A DNA stretch of 64,000 bases from Galaxea fascicularis (taxonomy: Eukaryota; Cnidaria; Anthozoa; Scleractinia; Euphylliidae). The stretch covers positions 4,256,983-4,320,982 of the forward strand of contig OX419343.1 of NCBI GenBank assembly GCA_948470475.1, given 5' to 3'. A program made the translations under genes and the position numbers. A model generated the notes under the pieces. The model was not told the origin of the DNA and ran no database searches. It saw only the letters and a list, made by a program, of their open reading frames with translations. How positions within the stretch are numbered: the stretch's first letter is position 1; every line of letters starts with the position of its first letter. Below, piece by piece: positions 44,601 through 58,715 of the stretch.

Positions 44601-46673
44601 GAAACAATTTGTAGCTTTTACTTTGGTGAAATGGTGACGAACATAGCGTCATCGATCGTCTCGATACCTTTCGCAAGCCAAGAAAGTTGTATATTTTTGC
44701 TATTGGGCATGTTCAAAATCAGTTTCTACGTCAATAGTGTGAATGGAAGCCACTGTTAAGTACACGTTTCCACCACCTTCACAGCTTCCATTCCCTTACC
44801 GAGTGCTGAAAATGCAATGTTCAACTGCCTTTGTGCGTCAGTTTAGTCCGTATTAATGATGCTACTCTCCATTGTTACTTAAAAGCAGAGAACTATCAAA
44901 GCAAATGCTTTCTAGGAGTCTCAAAAAATACGCATAATTTCTCTAAATAAGACATAACTTCTCGTCTAACCAATTGGAGTTTTTAAGGACCACATGTTCC
45001 AATCATCAATGGCAAAAGCAGCTTACTGGACTGCGTGCGTCGCACGTTTTTCACAACTTCACTGTTATACAATCTTGGACAAAACTACTTGAGAAAACTG
45101 GCCTCTTTGCGTCCAAAAATCGTTCACGAAAACCTCTGGCTCGATAGTACTACTACAGTCACTTCCCCCTCCCCCTCCCCCTATTCAATGTTGAATTTAG
45201 GAAGCTGCAATACTTAGGGAAACGTTTAGGAACCACAAACAACATTGAATTGGGGGGGGGGGGGGGGAGGGTTAGTGTTCTCACAAAAAGAGGCTTTGGA
45301 GCTCAATTTTCTCAACAGTTTTGTCCAAGATTGTGTACGAGACCTTTTCGGAATTTTCTTTGTAGCGCACGAGTTCAAAGGACTAAGGAGCTGATTTTAG
45401 TCACCCATCTGGGGCTATTATAAAATAGAGCTGTGTTGGTTTAATATTTTTATTTCGTGGAAATATAGTGATCCTAAAAGTAGATCCCCAAGTTTATAAA
45501 ATTTCAGCAAATTACGCGTGGTATACGAGAAAAACGGCTATTTTGCAAAGCGAGATTTCTGTCACTTTTGGCATGTGGTCCTCATCCTGGGTAAAGCGTT
45601 AGGTCATTTGTCTTAATAAAGACATTACTGATAAATGTGAAACGTAACTAATGAGTGTGCGATCGCAAATGGTCACATCCCGCGGGAGCAGCCGCTCCAA
45701 ATCCCGGCAACACATGTTTCGTTAAGCGGCTATATTAGCAGATATCTAAGCATCCCATTCGGTATATGACGGTTAACTTAGCAAAAGACACGACATGAAT
45801 CGATAAAACAACGATTAACAGACAATTTTAACGGTTAACAACAGATGCTAAACAAGACAATAGACCATCACTTCTCTTTAGAGTAAAACCACTGTTAACC
45901 GTTGTTAATCGTTGAAATGCCAGTACTTCGTGCTGTTAATCGTCGCAAATCCAAGCATCTAACCCTTTTAATCATTTTGTGGATCCAAAAATGACATATT
46001 TGGTTTTCCTGTGAGGCGGTAGCAGCATTTAGTCCACTGCAACACACGATTCACACTTGCGAGACATGTGTCACGCACGGAATACACTGTGACAAGAAAA
46101 TTATGTAATTACGTGACTTATACGTCCTTCGGTGTTCGTGCGAAAAACATCGCTTTGCTGTGACCTGTTTGGCGCTAACAAATGTGGATTTTACACCTAA
46201 CTACTGAAACAATTTGTAGCTTTTACTTTGGTGAAATGGTGACGAACATAGCGTCATCGATCGTCTCGATACCTTTCGCAAGCCAAGAAAGTTGTATATT
46301 TTTGCTATTGGGCATGTTCAAAATCAGTTTCTACGTCAATAGTGTGAATGGAAGCCACTGTTAAGTACACGTTTCCACCACCTTCACAGCTTCCATTCCC
46401 TTACCGAGTGCTGAAAATGCAATGTTCAACTGCCTTTGTGCGTCAGTTTAGTCCGTATTAATGATGCTACTCTCCATTGTTACTTAAAAGCAGAGAACTA
46501 TCAAAGCAAATGCTTTCTAGGAGTCTCAAAAAATACGCATAATTTCTCTAAATAAGACATAACTTCTCGTCTAACCAATTGGAGTTTTTAAGGACCACAT
46601 GTTCCAATCATCAATGGCAAAAGCAGCTTACTGGACTGCGTGCGTCGCACGTTTTTCACAACTTCACTGTTAT

Positions 46674-48017
46674 ACTGTGTACGAGACCTTTTCGGAATTT
46701 TCTTTGTAGCGCACGAGTTCAAAGGACTAAGGAGCTGATTTTAGTCACCCATCTGGGGCTATTATAAAATAGAGCTGTGTTGGTTTAATATTTTTATTTC
46801 GTGGAAATATAGTGATCCTAAAAGTAGATCCCCAAGTTTATAAAATTTCAGCAAATTACGCGTGGTATACGAGAAAAACGGCTATTTTGCAAAGCGAGAT
46901 TTCTGTCACTTTTGGCATGTGGTCCTCATCCTGGGTAAAGCGTTAGGTCATTTGTCTTAATAAAGACATTACTGATAAATGTGAAACGTAACTAATGAGT
47001 GTGCGATCGCAAATGGTCACATCCCGCGGGAGCAGCCGCTCCAAATCCCGGCAACACATGTTTCGTTAAGCGGCTATATTAGCAGATATCTAAGCATCCC
47101 ATTCGGTATATGACGGTTAACTTAGCAAAAGACACGACATGAATCGATAAAACAACGATTAACAGACAATTTTAACGGTTAACAACAGATGCTAAACAAG
47201 ACAATAGACCATCACTTCTCTTTAGAGTAAAACCACTGTTAACCGTTGTTAATCGTTGAAATGCCAGTACTTCGTGCTGTTAATCGTCGCAAATCCAAGC
47301 ATCTAACCCTTTTAATCATTTTGTGGATCCAAAAATGACATATTTGGTTTTCCTGTGAGGCGGTAGCAGCATTTAGTCCACTGCAACACACGATTCACAC
47401 TTGCGAGACATGTGTCACGCACGGAATACACTGTGACAAGAAAATTATGTAATTACGTGACTTATACGTCCTTCGGTGTTCGTGCGAAAAACATCGCTTT
47501 GCTGTGACCTGTTTGGCGCTAACAAATGTGGATTTTACACCTAACTACTGAAACAATTTGTAGCTTTTACTTTGGTGAAATGGTGACGAACATAGCGTCA
47601 TCGATCGTCTCGATACCTTTCGCAAGCCAAGAAAGTTGTATATTTTTGCTATTGGGCATGTTCAAAATCAGTTTCTACGTCAATAGTGTGAATGGAAGCC
47701 ACTGTTAAGTACACGTTTCCACCACCTTCACAGCTTCCATTCCCTTACCGAGTGCTGAAAATGCAATGTTCAACTGCCTTTGTGCGTCAGTTTAGTCCGT
47801 ATTAATGATGCTACTCTCCATTGTTACTTAAAAGCAGAGAACTATCAAAGCAAATGCTTTCTAGGAGTCTCAAAAAATACGCATAATTTCTCTAAATAAG
47901 ACATAACTTCTCGTCTAACCAATTGGAGTTTTTAAGGACCACATGTTCCAATCATCAATGGCAAAAGCAGCTTACTGGACTGCGTGCGTCGCACGTTTTT
48001 CACAACTTCACTGTTAT
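46674..48017 (+). repeat. Short satellite unit without the foldback element (second)
   Basis: The junction reads TATAC-T-GTGTAC, differing from the first short unit at the single retained base. 1344 bp, otherwise identical. Confidence 0.9.
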
Positions 48018-51000
48018 ACAATCTTGGACAAAACTACTTGAGAAAACTGGCCTCTTTGCGTCCAAAAATCGTTCACGAAAACCTCTGGCTCGATAGTACT
48101 ACTACAGTCACTTCCCCCTCCCCCTCCCCCTATTCAATGTTGAATTTAGGAAGCTGCAATACTTAGGGAAACGTTTAGGAACCACAAACAACATTGAATT
48201 GGGGGGGGGGGGGGAGGGTTAGTGTTCTCACAAAAAGAGGCTTTGGAGCTCAATTTTCTCAACAGTTTTGTCCAAGATTGTGTACGAGACCTTTTCGGAA
48301 TTTTCTTTGTAGCGCACGAGTTCAAAGGACTAAGGAGCTGATTTTAGTCACCCATCTGGGGCTATTATAAAATAGAGCTGTGTTGGTTTAATATTTTTAT
48401 TTCGTGGAAATATAGTGATCCTAAAAGTAGATCCCCAAGTTTATAAAATTTCAGCAAATTACGCGTGGTATACGAGAAAAACGGCTATTTTGCAAAGCGA
48501 GATTTCTGTCACTTTTGGCATGTGGTCCTCATCCTGGGTAAAGCGTTAGGTCATTTGTCTTAATAAAGACATTACTGATAAATGTGAAACGTAACTAATG
48601 AGTGTGCGATCGCAAATGGTCACATCCCGCGGGAGCAGCCGCTCCAAATCCCGGCAACACATGTTTCGTTAAGCGGCTATATTAGCAGATATCTAAGCAT
48701 CCCATTCGGTATATGACGGTTAACTTAGCAAAAGACACGACATGAATCGATAAAACAACGATTAACAGACAATTTTAACGGTTAACAACAGATGCTAAAC
48801 AAGACAATAGACCATCACTTCTCTTTAGAGTAAAACCACTGTTAACCGTTGTTAATCGTTGAAATGCCAGTACTTCGTGCTGTTAATCGTCGCAAATCCA
48901 AGCATCTAACCCTTTTAATCATTTTGTGGATCCAAAAATGACATATTTGGTTTTCCTGTGAGGCGGTAGCAGCATTTAGTCCACTGCAACACACGATTCA
49001 CACTTGCGAGACATGTGTCACGCACGGAATACACTGTGACAAGAAAATTATGTAATTACGTGACTTATACGTCCTTCGGTGTTCGTGCGAAAAACATCGC
49101 TTTGCTGTGACCTGTTTGGCGCTAACAAATGTGGATTTTACACCTAACTACTGAAACAATTTGTAGCTTTTACTTTGGTGAAATGGTGACGAACATAGCG
49201 TCATCGATCGTCTCGATACCTTTCGCAAGCCAAGAAAGTTGTATATTTTTGCTATTGGGCATGTTCAAAATCAGTTTCTACGTCAATAGTGTGAATGGAA
49301 GCCACTGTTAAGTACACGTTTCCACCACCTTCACAGCTTCCATTCCCTTACCGAGTGCTGAAAATGCAATGTTCAACTGCCTTTGTGCGTCAGTTTAGTC
49401 CGTATTAATGATGCTACTCTCCATTGTTACTTAAAAGCAGAGAACTATCAAAGCAAATGCTTTCTAGGAGTCTCAAAAAATACGCATAATTTCTCTAAAT
49501 AAGACATAACTTCTCGTCTAACCAATTGGAGTTTTTAAGGACCACATGTTCCAATCATCAATGGCAAAAGCAGCTTACTGGACTGCGTGCGTCGCACGTT
49601 TTTCACAACTTCACTGTTATACAATCTTGGACAAAACTACTTGAGAAAACTGGCCTCTTTGCGTCCAAAAATCGTTCACGAAAACCTCTGGCTCGATAGT
49701 ACTACTACAGTCACTTCCCCCTCCCCCTCCCCCTATTCAATGTTGAATTTAGGAAGCTGCAATACTTAGGGAAACGTTTAGGAACCACAAACAACATTGA
49801 ATTGGGGGGGGGGGGGGAGGGTTAGTGTTCTCACAAAAAGAGGCTTTGGAGCTCAATTTTCTCAACAGTTTTGTCCAAGATTGTGTACGAGACCTTTTCG
49901 GAATTTTCTTTGTAGCGCACGAGTTCAAAGGACTAAGGAGCTGATTTTAGTCACCCATCTGGGGCTATTATAAAATAGAGCTGTGTTGGTTTAATATTTT
50001 TATTTCGTGGAAATATAGTGATCCTAAAAGTAGATCCCCAAGTTTATAAAATTTCAGCAAATTACGCGTGGTATACGAGAAAAACGGCTATTTTGCAAAG
50101 CGAGATTTCTGTCACTTTTGGCATGTGGTCCTCATCCTGGGTAAAGCGTTAGGTCATTTGTCTTAATAAAGACATTACTGATAAATGTGAAACGTAACTA
50201 ATGAGTGTGCGATCGCAAATGGTCACATCCCGCGGGAGCAGCCGCTCCAAATCCCGGCAACACATGTTTCGTTAAGCGGCTATATTAGCAGATATCTAAG
50301 CATCCCATTCGGTATATGACGGTTAACTTAGCAAAAGACACGACATGAATCGATAAAACAACGATTAACAGACAATTTTAACGGTTAACAACAGATGCTA
50401 AACAAGACAATAGACCATCACTTCTCTTTAGAGTAAAACCACTGTTAACCGTTGTTAATCGTTGAAATGCCAGTACTTCGTGCTGTTAATCGTCGCAAAT
50501 CCAAGCATCTAACCCTTTTAATCATTTTGTGGATCCAAAAATGACATATTTGGTTTTCCTGTGAGGCGGTAGCAGCATTTAGTCCACTGCAACACACGAT
50601 TCACACTTGCGAGACATGTGTCACGCACGGAATACACTGTGACAAGAAAATTATGTAATTACGTGACTTATACGTCCTTCGGTGTTCGTGCGAAAAACAT
50701 CGCTTTGCTGTGACCTGTTTGGCGCTAACAAATGTGGATTTTACACCTAACTACTGAAACAATTTGTAGCTTTTACTTTGGTGAAATGGTGACGAACATA
50801 GCGTCATCGATCGTCTCGATACCTTTCGCAAGCCAAGAAAGTTGTATATTTTTGCTATTGGGCATGTTCAAAATCAGTTTCTACGTCAATAGTGTGAATG
50901 GAAGCCACTGTTAAGTACACGTTTCCACCACCTTCACAGCTTCCATTCCCTTACCGAGTGCTGAAAATGCAATGTTCAACTGCCTTTGTGCGTCAGTTTA

Positions 51001-54000
51001 GTCCGTATTAATGATGCTACTCTCCATTGTTACTTAAAAGCAGAGAACTATCAAAGCAAATGCTTTCTAGGAGTCTCAAAAAATACGCATAATTTCTCTA
51101 AATAAGACATAACTTCTCGTCTAACCAATTGGAGTTTTTAAGGACCACATGTTCCAATCATCAATGGCAAAAGCAGCTTACTGGACTGCGTGCGTCGCAC
51201 GTTTTTCACAACTTCACTGTTATACAATCTTGGACAAAACTACTTGAGAAAACTGGCCTCTTTGCGTCCAAAAATCGTTCACGAAAACCTCTGGCTCGAT
51301 AGTACTACTACAGTCACTTCCCCCTCCCCCTCCCCCTATTCAATGTTGAATTTAGGAAGCTGCAATACTTAGGGAAACGTTTAGGAACCACAAACAACAT
51401 TGAATTGGGGGGGGGGGGGGGAGGGTTAGTGTTCTCACAAAAAGAGGCTTTGGAGCTCAATTTTCTCAACAGTTTTGTCCAAGATTGTGTACGAGACCTT
51501 TTCGGAATTTTCTTTGTAGCGCACGAGTTCAAAGGACTAAGGAGCTGATTTTAGTCACCCATCTGGGGCTATTATAAAATAGAGCTGTGTTGGTTTAATA
51601 TTTTTATTTCGTGGAAATATAGTGATCCTAAAAGTAGATCCCCAAGTTTATAAAATTTCAGCAAATTACGCGTGGTATACGAGAAAAACGGCTATTTTGC
51701 AAAGCGAGATTTCTGTCACTTTTGGCATGTGGTCCTCATCCTGGGTAAAGCGTTAGGTCATTTGTCTTAATAAAGACATTACTGATAAATGTGAAACGTA
51801 ACTAATGAGTGTGCGATCGCAAATGGTCACATCCCGCGGGAGCAGCCGCTCCAAATCCCGGCAACACATGTTTCGTTAAGCGGCTATATTAGCAGATATC
51901 TAAGCATCCCATTCGGTATATGACGGTTAACTTAGCAAAAGACACGACATGAATCGATAAAACAACGATTAACAGACAATTTTAACGGTTAACAACAGAT
52001 GCTAAACAAGACAATAGACCATCACTTCTCTTTAGAGTAAAACCACTGTTAACCGTTGTTAATCGTTGAAATGCCAGTACTTCGTGCTGTTAATCGTCGC
52101 AAATCCAAGCATCTAACCCTTTTAATCATTTTGTGGATCCAAAAATGACATATTTGGTTTTCCTGTGAGGCGGTAGCAGCATTTAGTCCACTGCAACACA
52201 CGATTCACACTTGCGAGACATGTGTCACGCACGGAATACACTGTGACAAGAAAATTATGTAATTACGTGACTTATACGTCCTTCGGTGTTCGTGCGAAAA
52301 ACATCGCTTTGCTGTGACCTGTTTGGCGCTAACAAATGTGGATTTTACACCTAACTACTGAAACAATTTGTAGCTTTTACTTTGGTGAAATGGTGACGAA
52401 CATAGCGTCATCGATCGTCTCGATACCTTTCGCAAGCCAAGAAAGTTGTATATTTTTGCTATTGGGCATGTTCAAAATCAGTTTCTACGTCAATAGTGTG
52501 AATGGAAGCCACTGTTAAGTACACGTTTCCACCACCTTCACAGCTTCCATTCCCTTACCGAGTGCTGAAAATGCAATGTTCAACTGCCTTTGTGCGTCAG
52601 TTTAGTCCGTATTAATGATGCTACTCTCCATTGTTACTTAAAAGCAGAGAACTATCAAAGCAAATGCTTTCTAGGAGTCTCAAAAAATACGCATAATTTC
52701 TCTAAATAAGACATAACTTCTCGTCTAACCAATTGGAGTTTTTAAGGACCACATGTTCCAATCATCAATGGCAAAAGCAGCTTACTGGACTGCGTGCGTC
52801 GCACGTTTTTCACAACTTCACTGTTATACAATCTTGGACAAAACTACTTGAGAAAACTGGCCTCTTTGCGTCCAAAAATCGTTCACGAAAACCTCTGGCT
52901 CGATAGTACTACTACAGTCACTTCCCCCTCCCCCTCCCCCTATTCAATGTTGAATTTAGGAAGCTGCAATACTTAGGGAAACGTTTAGGAACCACAAACA
53001 ACATTGAATTGGGGGGGGGGGGGGAGGGTTAGTGTTCTCACAAAAAGAGGCTTTGGAGCTCAATTTTCTCAACAGTTTTGTCCAAGATTGTGTACGAGAC
53101 CTTTTCGGAATTTTCTTTGTAGCGCACGAGTTCAAAGGACTAAGGAGCTGATTTTAGTCACCCATCTGGGGCTATTATAAAATAGAGCTGTGTTGGTTTA
53201 ATATTTTTATTTCGTGGAAATATAGTGATCCTAAAAGTAGATCCCCAAGTTTATAAAATTTCAGCAAATTACGCGTGGTATACGAGAAAAACGGCTATTT
53301 TGCAAAGCGAGATTTCTGTCACTTTTGGCATGTGGTCCTCATCCTGGGTAAAGCGTTAGGTCATTTGTCTTAATAAAGACATTACTGATAAATGTGAAAC
53401 GTAACTAATGAGTGTGCGATCGCAAATGGTCACATCCCGCGGGAGCAGCCGCTCCAAATCCCGGCAACACATGTTTCGTTAAGCGGCTATATTAGCAGAT
53501 ATCTAAGCATCCCATTCGGTATATGACGGTTAACTTAGCAAAAGACACGACATGAATCGATAAAACAACGATTAACAGACAATTTTAACGGTTAACAACA
53601 GATGCTAAACAAGACAATAGACCATCACTTCTCTTTAGAGTAAAACCACTGTTAACCGTTGTTAATCGTTGAAATGCCAGTACTTCGTGCTGTTAATCGT
53701 CGCAAATCCAAGCATCTAACCCTTTTAATCATTTTGTGGATCCAAAAATGACATATTTGGTTTTCCTGTGAGGCGGTAGCAGCATTTAGTCCACTGCAAC
53801 ACACGATTCACACTTGCGAGACATGTGTCACGCACGGAATACACTGTGACAAGAAAATTATGTAATTACGTGACTTATACGTCCTTCGGTGTTCGTGCGA
53901 AAAACATCGCTTTGCTGTGACCTGTTTGGCGCTAACAAATGTGGATTTTACACCTAACTACTGAAACAATTTGTAGCTTTTACTTTGGTGAAATGGTGAC

Positions 54001-57000
54001 GAACATAGCGTCATCGATCGTCTCGATACCTTTCGCAAGCCAAGAAAGTTGTATATTTTTGCTATTGGGCATGTTCAAAATCAGTTTCTACGTCAATAGT
54101 GTGAATGGAAGCCACTGTTAAGTACACGTTTCCACCACCTTCACAGCTTCCATTCCCTTACCGAGTGCTGAAAATGCAATGTTCAACTGCCTTTGTGCGT
54201 CAGTTTAGTCCGTATTAATGATGCTACTCTCCATTGTTACTTAAAAGCAGAGAACTATCAAAGCAAATGCTTTCTAGGAGTCTCAAAAAATACGCATAAT
54301 TTCTCTAAATAAGACATAACTTCTCGTCTAACCAATTGGAGTTTTTAAGGACCACATGTTCCAATCATCAATGGCAAAAGCAGCTTACTGGACTGCGTGC
54401 GTCGCACGTTTTTCACAACTTCACTGTTATACAATCTTGGACAAAACTACTTGAGAAAACTGGCCTCTTTGCGTCCAAAAATCGTTCACGAAAACCTCTG
54501 GCTCGATAGTACTACTACAGTCACTTCCCCCTCCCCCTCCCCCTATTCAATGTTGAATTTAGGAAGCTGCAATACTTAGGGAAACGTTTAGGAACCACAA
54601 ACAACATTGAATTGGGGGGGGGGGGGGAGGGTTAGTGTTCTCACAAAAAGAGGCTTTGGAGCTCAATTTTCTCAACAGTTTTGTCCAAGATTGTGTACGA
54701 GACCTTTTCGGAATTTTCTTTGTAGCGCACGAGTTCAAAGGACTAAGGAGCTGATTTTAGTCACCCATCTGGGGCTATTATAAAATAGAGCTGTGTTGGT
54801 TTAATATTTTTATTTCGTGGAAATATAGTGATCCTAAAAGTAGATCCCCAAGTTTATAAAATTTCAGCAAATTACGCGTGGTATACGAGAAAAACGGCTA
54901 TTTTGCAAAGCGAGATTTCTGTCACTTTTGGCATGTGGTCCTCATCCTGGGTAAAGCGTTAGGTCATTTGTCTTAATAAAGACATTACTGATAAATGTGA
55001 AACGTAACTAATGAGTGTGCGATCGCAAATGGTCACATCCCGCGGGAGCAGCCGCTCCAAATCCCGGCAACACATGTTTCGTTAAGCGGCTATATTAGCA
55101 GATATCTAAGCATCCCATTCGGTATATGACGGTTAACTTAGCAAAAGACACGACATGAATCGATAAAACAACGATTAACAGACAATTTTAACGGTTAACA
55201 ACAGATGCTAAACAAGACAATAGACCATCACTTCTCTTTAGAGTAAAACCACTGTTAACCGTTGTTAATCGTTGAAATGCCAGTACTTCGTGCTGTTAAT
55301 CGTCGCAAATCCAAGCATCTAACCCTTTTAATCATTTTGTGGATCCAAAAATGACATATTTGGTTTTCCTGTGAGGCGGTAGCAGCATTTAGTCCACTGC
55401 AACACACGATTCACACTTGCGAGACATGTGTCACGCACGGAATACACTGTGACAAGAAAATTATGTAATTACGTGACTTATACGTCCTTCGGTGTTCGTG
55501 CGAAAAACATCGCTTTGCTGTGACCTGTTTGGCGCTAACAAATGTGGATTTTACACCTAACTACTGAAACAATTTGTAGCTTTTACTTTGGTGAAATGGT
55601 GACGAACATAGCGTCATCGATCGTCTCGATACCTTTCGCAAGCCAAGAAAGTTGTATATTTTTGCTATTGGGCATGTTCAAAATCAGTTTCTACGTCAAT
55701 AGTGTGAATGGAAGCCACTGTTAAGTACACGTTTCCACCACCTTCACAGCTTCCATTCCCTTACCGAGTGCTGAAAATGCAATGTTCAACTGCCTTTGTG
55801 CGTCAGTTTAGTCCGTATTAATGATGCTACTCTCCATTGTTACTTAAAAGCAGAGAACTATCAAAGCAAATGCTTTCTAGGAGTCTCAAAAAATACGCAT
55901 AATTTCTCTAAATAAGACATAACTTCTCGTCTAACCAATTGGAGTTTTTAAGGACCACATGTTCCAATCATCAATGGCAAAAGCAGCTTACTGGACTGCG
56001 TGCGTCGCACGTTTTTCACAACTTCACTGTTATACAATCTTGGACAAAACTACTTGAGAAAACTGGCCTCTTTGCGTCCAAAAATCGTTCACGAAAACCT
56101 CTGGCTCGATAGTACTACTACAGTCACTTCCCCCTCCCCCTCCCCCTATTCAATGTTGAATTTAGGAAGCTGCAATACTTAGGGAAACGTTTAGGAACCA
56201 CAAACAACATTGAATTGGGGGGGGGGGGGGAGGGTTAGTGTTCTCACAAAAAGAGGCTTTGGAGCTCAATTTTCTCAACAGTTTTGTCCAAGATTGTGTA
56301 CGAGACCTTTTCGGAATTTTCTTTGTAGCGCACGAGTTCAAAGGACTAAGGAGCTGATTTTAGTCACCCATCTGGGGCTATTATAAAATAGAGCTGTGTT
56401 GGTTTAATATTTTTATTTCGTGGAAATATAGTGATCCTAAAAGTAGATCCCCAAGTTTATAAAATTTCAGCAAATTACGCGTGGTATACGAGAAAAACGG
56501 CTATTTTGCAAAGCGAGATTTCTGTCACTTTTGGCATGTGGTCCTCATCCTGGGTAAAGCGTTAGGTCATTTGTCTTAATAAAGACATTACTGATAAATG
56601 TGAAACGTAACTAATGAGTGTGCGATCGCAAATGGTCACATCCCGCGGGAGCAGCCGCTCCAAATCCCGGCAACACATGTTTCGTTAAGCGGCTATATTA
56701 GCAGATATCTAAGCATCCCATTCGGTATATGACGGTTAACTTAGCAAAAGACACGACATGAATCGATAAAACAACGATTAACAGACAATTTTAACGGTTA
56801 ACAACAGATGCTAAACAAGACAATAGACCATCACTTCTCTTTAGAGTAAAACCACTGTTAACCGTTGTTAATCGTTGAAATGCCAGTACTTCGTGCTGTT
56901 AATCGTCGCAAATCCAAGCATCTAACCCTTTTAATCATTTTGTGGATCCAAAAATGACATATTTGGTTTTCCTGTGAGGCGGTAGCAGCATTTAGTCCAC

Positions 57001-57233
57001 TGCAACACACGATTCACACTTGCGAGACATGTGTCACGCACGGAATACACTGTGACAAGAAAATTATGTAATTACGTGACTTATACGTCCTTCGGTGTTC
57101 GTGCGAAAAACATCGCTTTGCTGTGACCTGTTTGGCGCTAACAAATGTGGATTTTACACCTAACTACTGAAACAATTTGTAGCTTTTACTTTGGTGAAAT
57201 GGTGACGAACATAGCGTCATCGATCGTCTCGAT

Positions 57234-57433
57234 NNNNNNNNNNNNNNNNNNNNNNNNNNNNNNNNNNNNNNNNNNNNNNNNNNNNNNNNNNNNNNNNNNN
57301 NNNNNNNNNNNNNNNNNNNNNNNNNNNNNNNNNNNNNNNNNNNNNNNNNNNNNNNNNNNNNNNNNNNNNNNNNNNNNNNNNNNNNNNNNNNNNNNNNNNN
57401 NNNNNNNNNNNNNNNNNNNNNNNNNNNNNNNNN
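57234..57433. other. Assembly gap, 200 N
   Basis: Exactly 200 N, the usual placeholder for a gap of unknown size. It separates the two opposed satellite arrays, so their true distance and even adjacency are unknown. Confidence 0.99.
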
Positions 57434-57804
57434 CCCAATAGCAAAACTGATACAACTTTCTTGGCTTGCGAAAGCTATCGAGGCGACCGATGACGGTATG
57501 TTCGTCACCATTTCACCAAAGTAAAAGATACAAACTGTTTCAGTAGTTAGGTGTAAAATGCACATTTGTTAGTGCCAAACAGGTTACAGCAAAGCGATGC
57601 TCTTGGGATTAACACCGAAGGACGTTTAAGTCACGTAATTACATAATTTTCTTGTCACAATGTATTCCGTGCGTGACACAAGTCTCGCGAGTGTGAATCG
57701 TGTGTTGCAGTGGACTAAATGCTGCTATCGCCTCACAGGAAAACCAAATATGTCATTTTTGGATCCACACAATGATTAATAGGGTTAGATACTTGGATTT
57801 GGGA

Positions 57805-57977
57805 CGATTAACAGGACGAACTATTGGCATTTCAACGATTAACAACGGTTAACAGTGGTTTTTCACTAAAGAGAACTGATAGTCTATTGTCTTGCATAGC
57901 ATCTGTTGTTAACCGTTAAAATTGTCTGTTAATCGTTGTTTTATCGATTCATGTTGTGTGTTTTGCTAAGTTAACCG
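57805..57977. promoter_or_regulatory. CGRTTAAC cluster in array B
   Basis: Octamers at 57,805, 57,836 and 57,846 (one direction) and 57,908, 57,928 and 57,970 (the other). Read on the minus strand, they have the same sequence, order and spacing (42, 20, 62, 10, 31) as in array A. Confidence 0.6.
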
Positions 57978-58441
57978 TCATATACCGAATGGGATGCTTA
58001 GATATCTGCTAATAAAGCCGCTTAATGAAACATGTGTTGCCGGGATTTGGAGTGGCCGTTCCCGCGGGATGAGGCCACTGGAGAGAAAAATTTGCCATCG
58101 CACACTCATTAGTTACGTTTCACATTTATCAGTAATGTCTTTATTAAGACAAATGACCTAATGCCTTGCCCAGCATAAGGACTAATGCCATAAGTGACAG
58201 AAATCTGGCTTTGCAAAATAGCCGTTTTTCTCGTATACCGCGACCGGTACACGCCATTTGCTGAAATTTCATCAGAACTTGGGGATCTCCTTTTACATGT
58301 AGGATCAATATATTTCCACGAAATAAAAATATTAAACCAACACAGCTCTATTTTATAACAGGCCCAGATGGGTGACTAAAATCAGCTCCTTAGTCCTTCC
58401 AACTCGTGCGCTACAAAGGAAATTCCCAAAAGGTCTCGTAC

Positions 58442-58715
58442 ACAATCTTGGACAAAACCGTTGAGAAAATTGAGCTCCAAAGTCTCTTTTTGTGAGAACA
58501 CTAACAACCGAGTTTCACCACCCCCCTCCCCCTATTCAATGTTGTTTGTGGCTCCTAAACGTTTGCCTAAGAATTGCGGCTTCCTAAATTCAACATTGAA
58601 TAGGGGGAGGGGGAGGGGGAAGTTACTATAGTAATACTGTTGAGCCAGAGGTTTTCGTGAACGATTTTTGGGCGCGAAGAGGCCAGTTTTCTCAAGTAGT
58701 TTTGTCCAAGATTGT
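58442..58715. mobile_element. Foldback element in array B (first copy)
   Basis: ACAATCTTGGACAAAAC at the left and GTTTTGTCCAAGATTGT-type end at the right, 274 bp. It has (AGGGGG)n and CCCCCCTCCCCC arms instead of the long uniform G run of array A. Confidence 0.85.

Larger units (their letters stand above)
34111..57233 (+). repeat. Satellite array A: ~1603-bp tandem units
   Basis: Units counted from the base of ACAATCTTGG begin at 34111, 35714, 37315 (short), 38659, 40262, 41863, 43467, 45069, 46674 (short), 48018, 49621, 51224, 52828, 54431 and 56034 (cut by the gap). Lengths 1601-1605 are explained by one poly-G run of 12-16 G; short units are 1344. Apart from that run I saw one substitution (a T in TGATGTTACT at 41,656). 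Each unit is a ~264 bp foldback element followed by a ~1340 bp body containing CCCGCGGG, a cluster of CGRTTAAC octamers and a frame of 60 codons that is probably not coding. No transposase or rRNA is present. Confidence 0.95.

Noticed and set aside
34111..57233. Ribosomal DNA or histone cluster as identity of the 1.6 kb tandem
   Set aside because: No rRNA, 5S or histone sequence could be seen in the unit.
57145..57565. Frames of 75-133 codons across the N run
   Set aside because: They exist only because N is read as open sequence.
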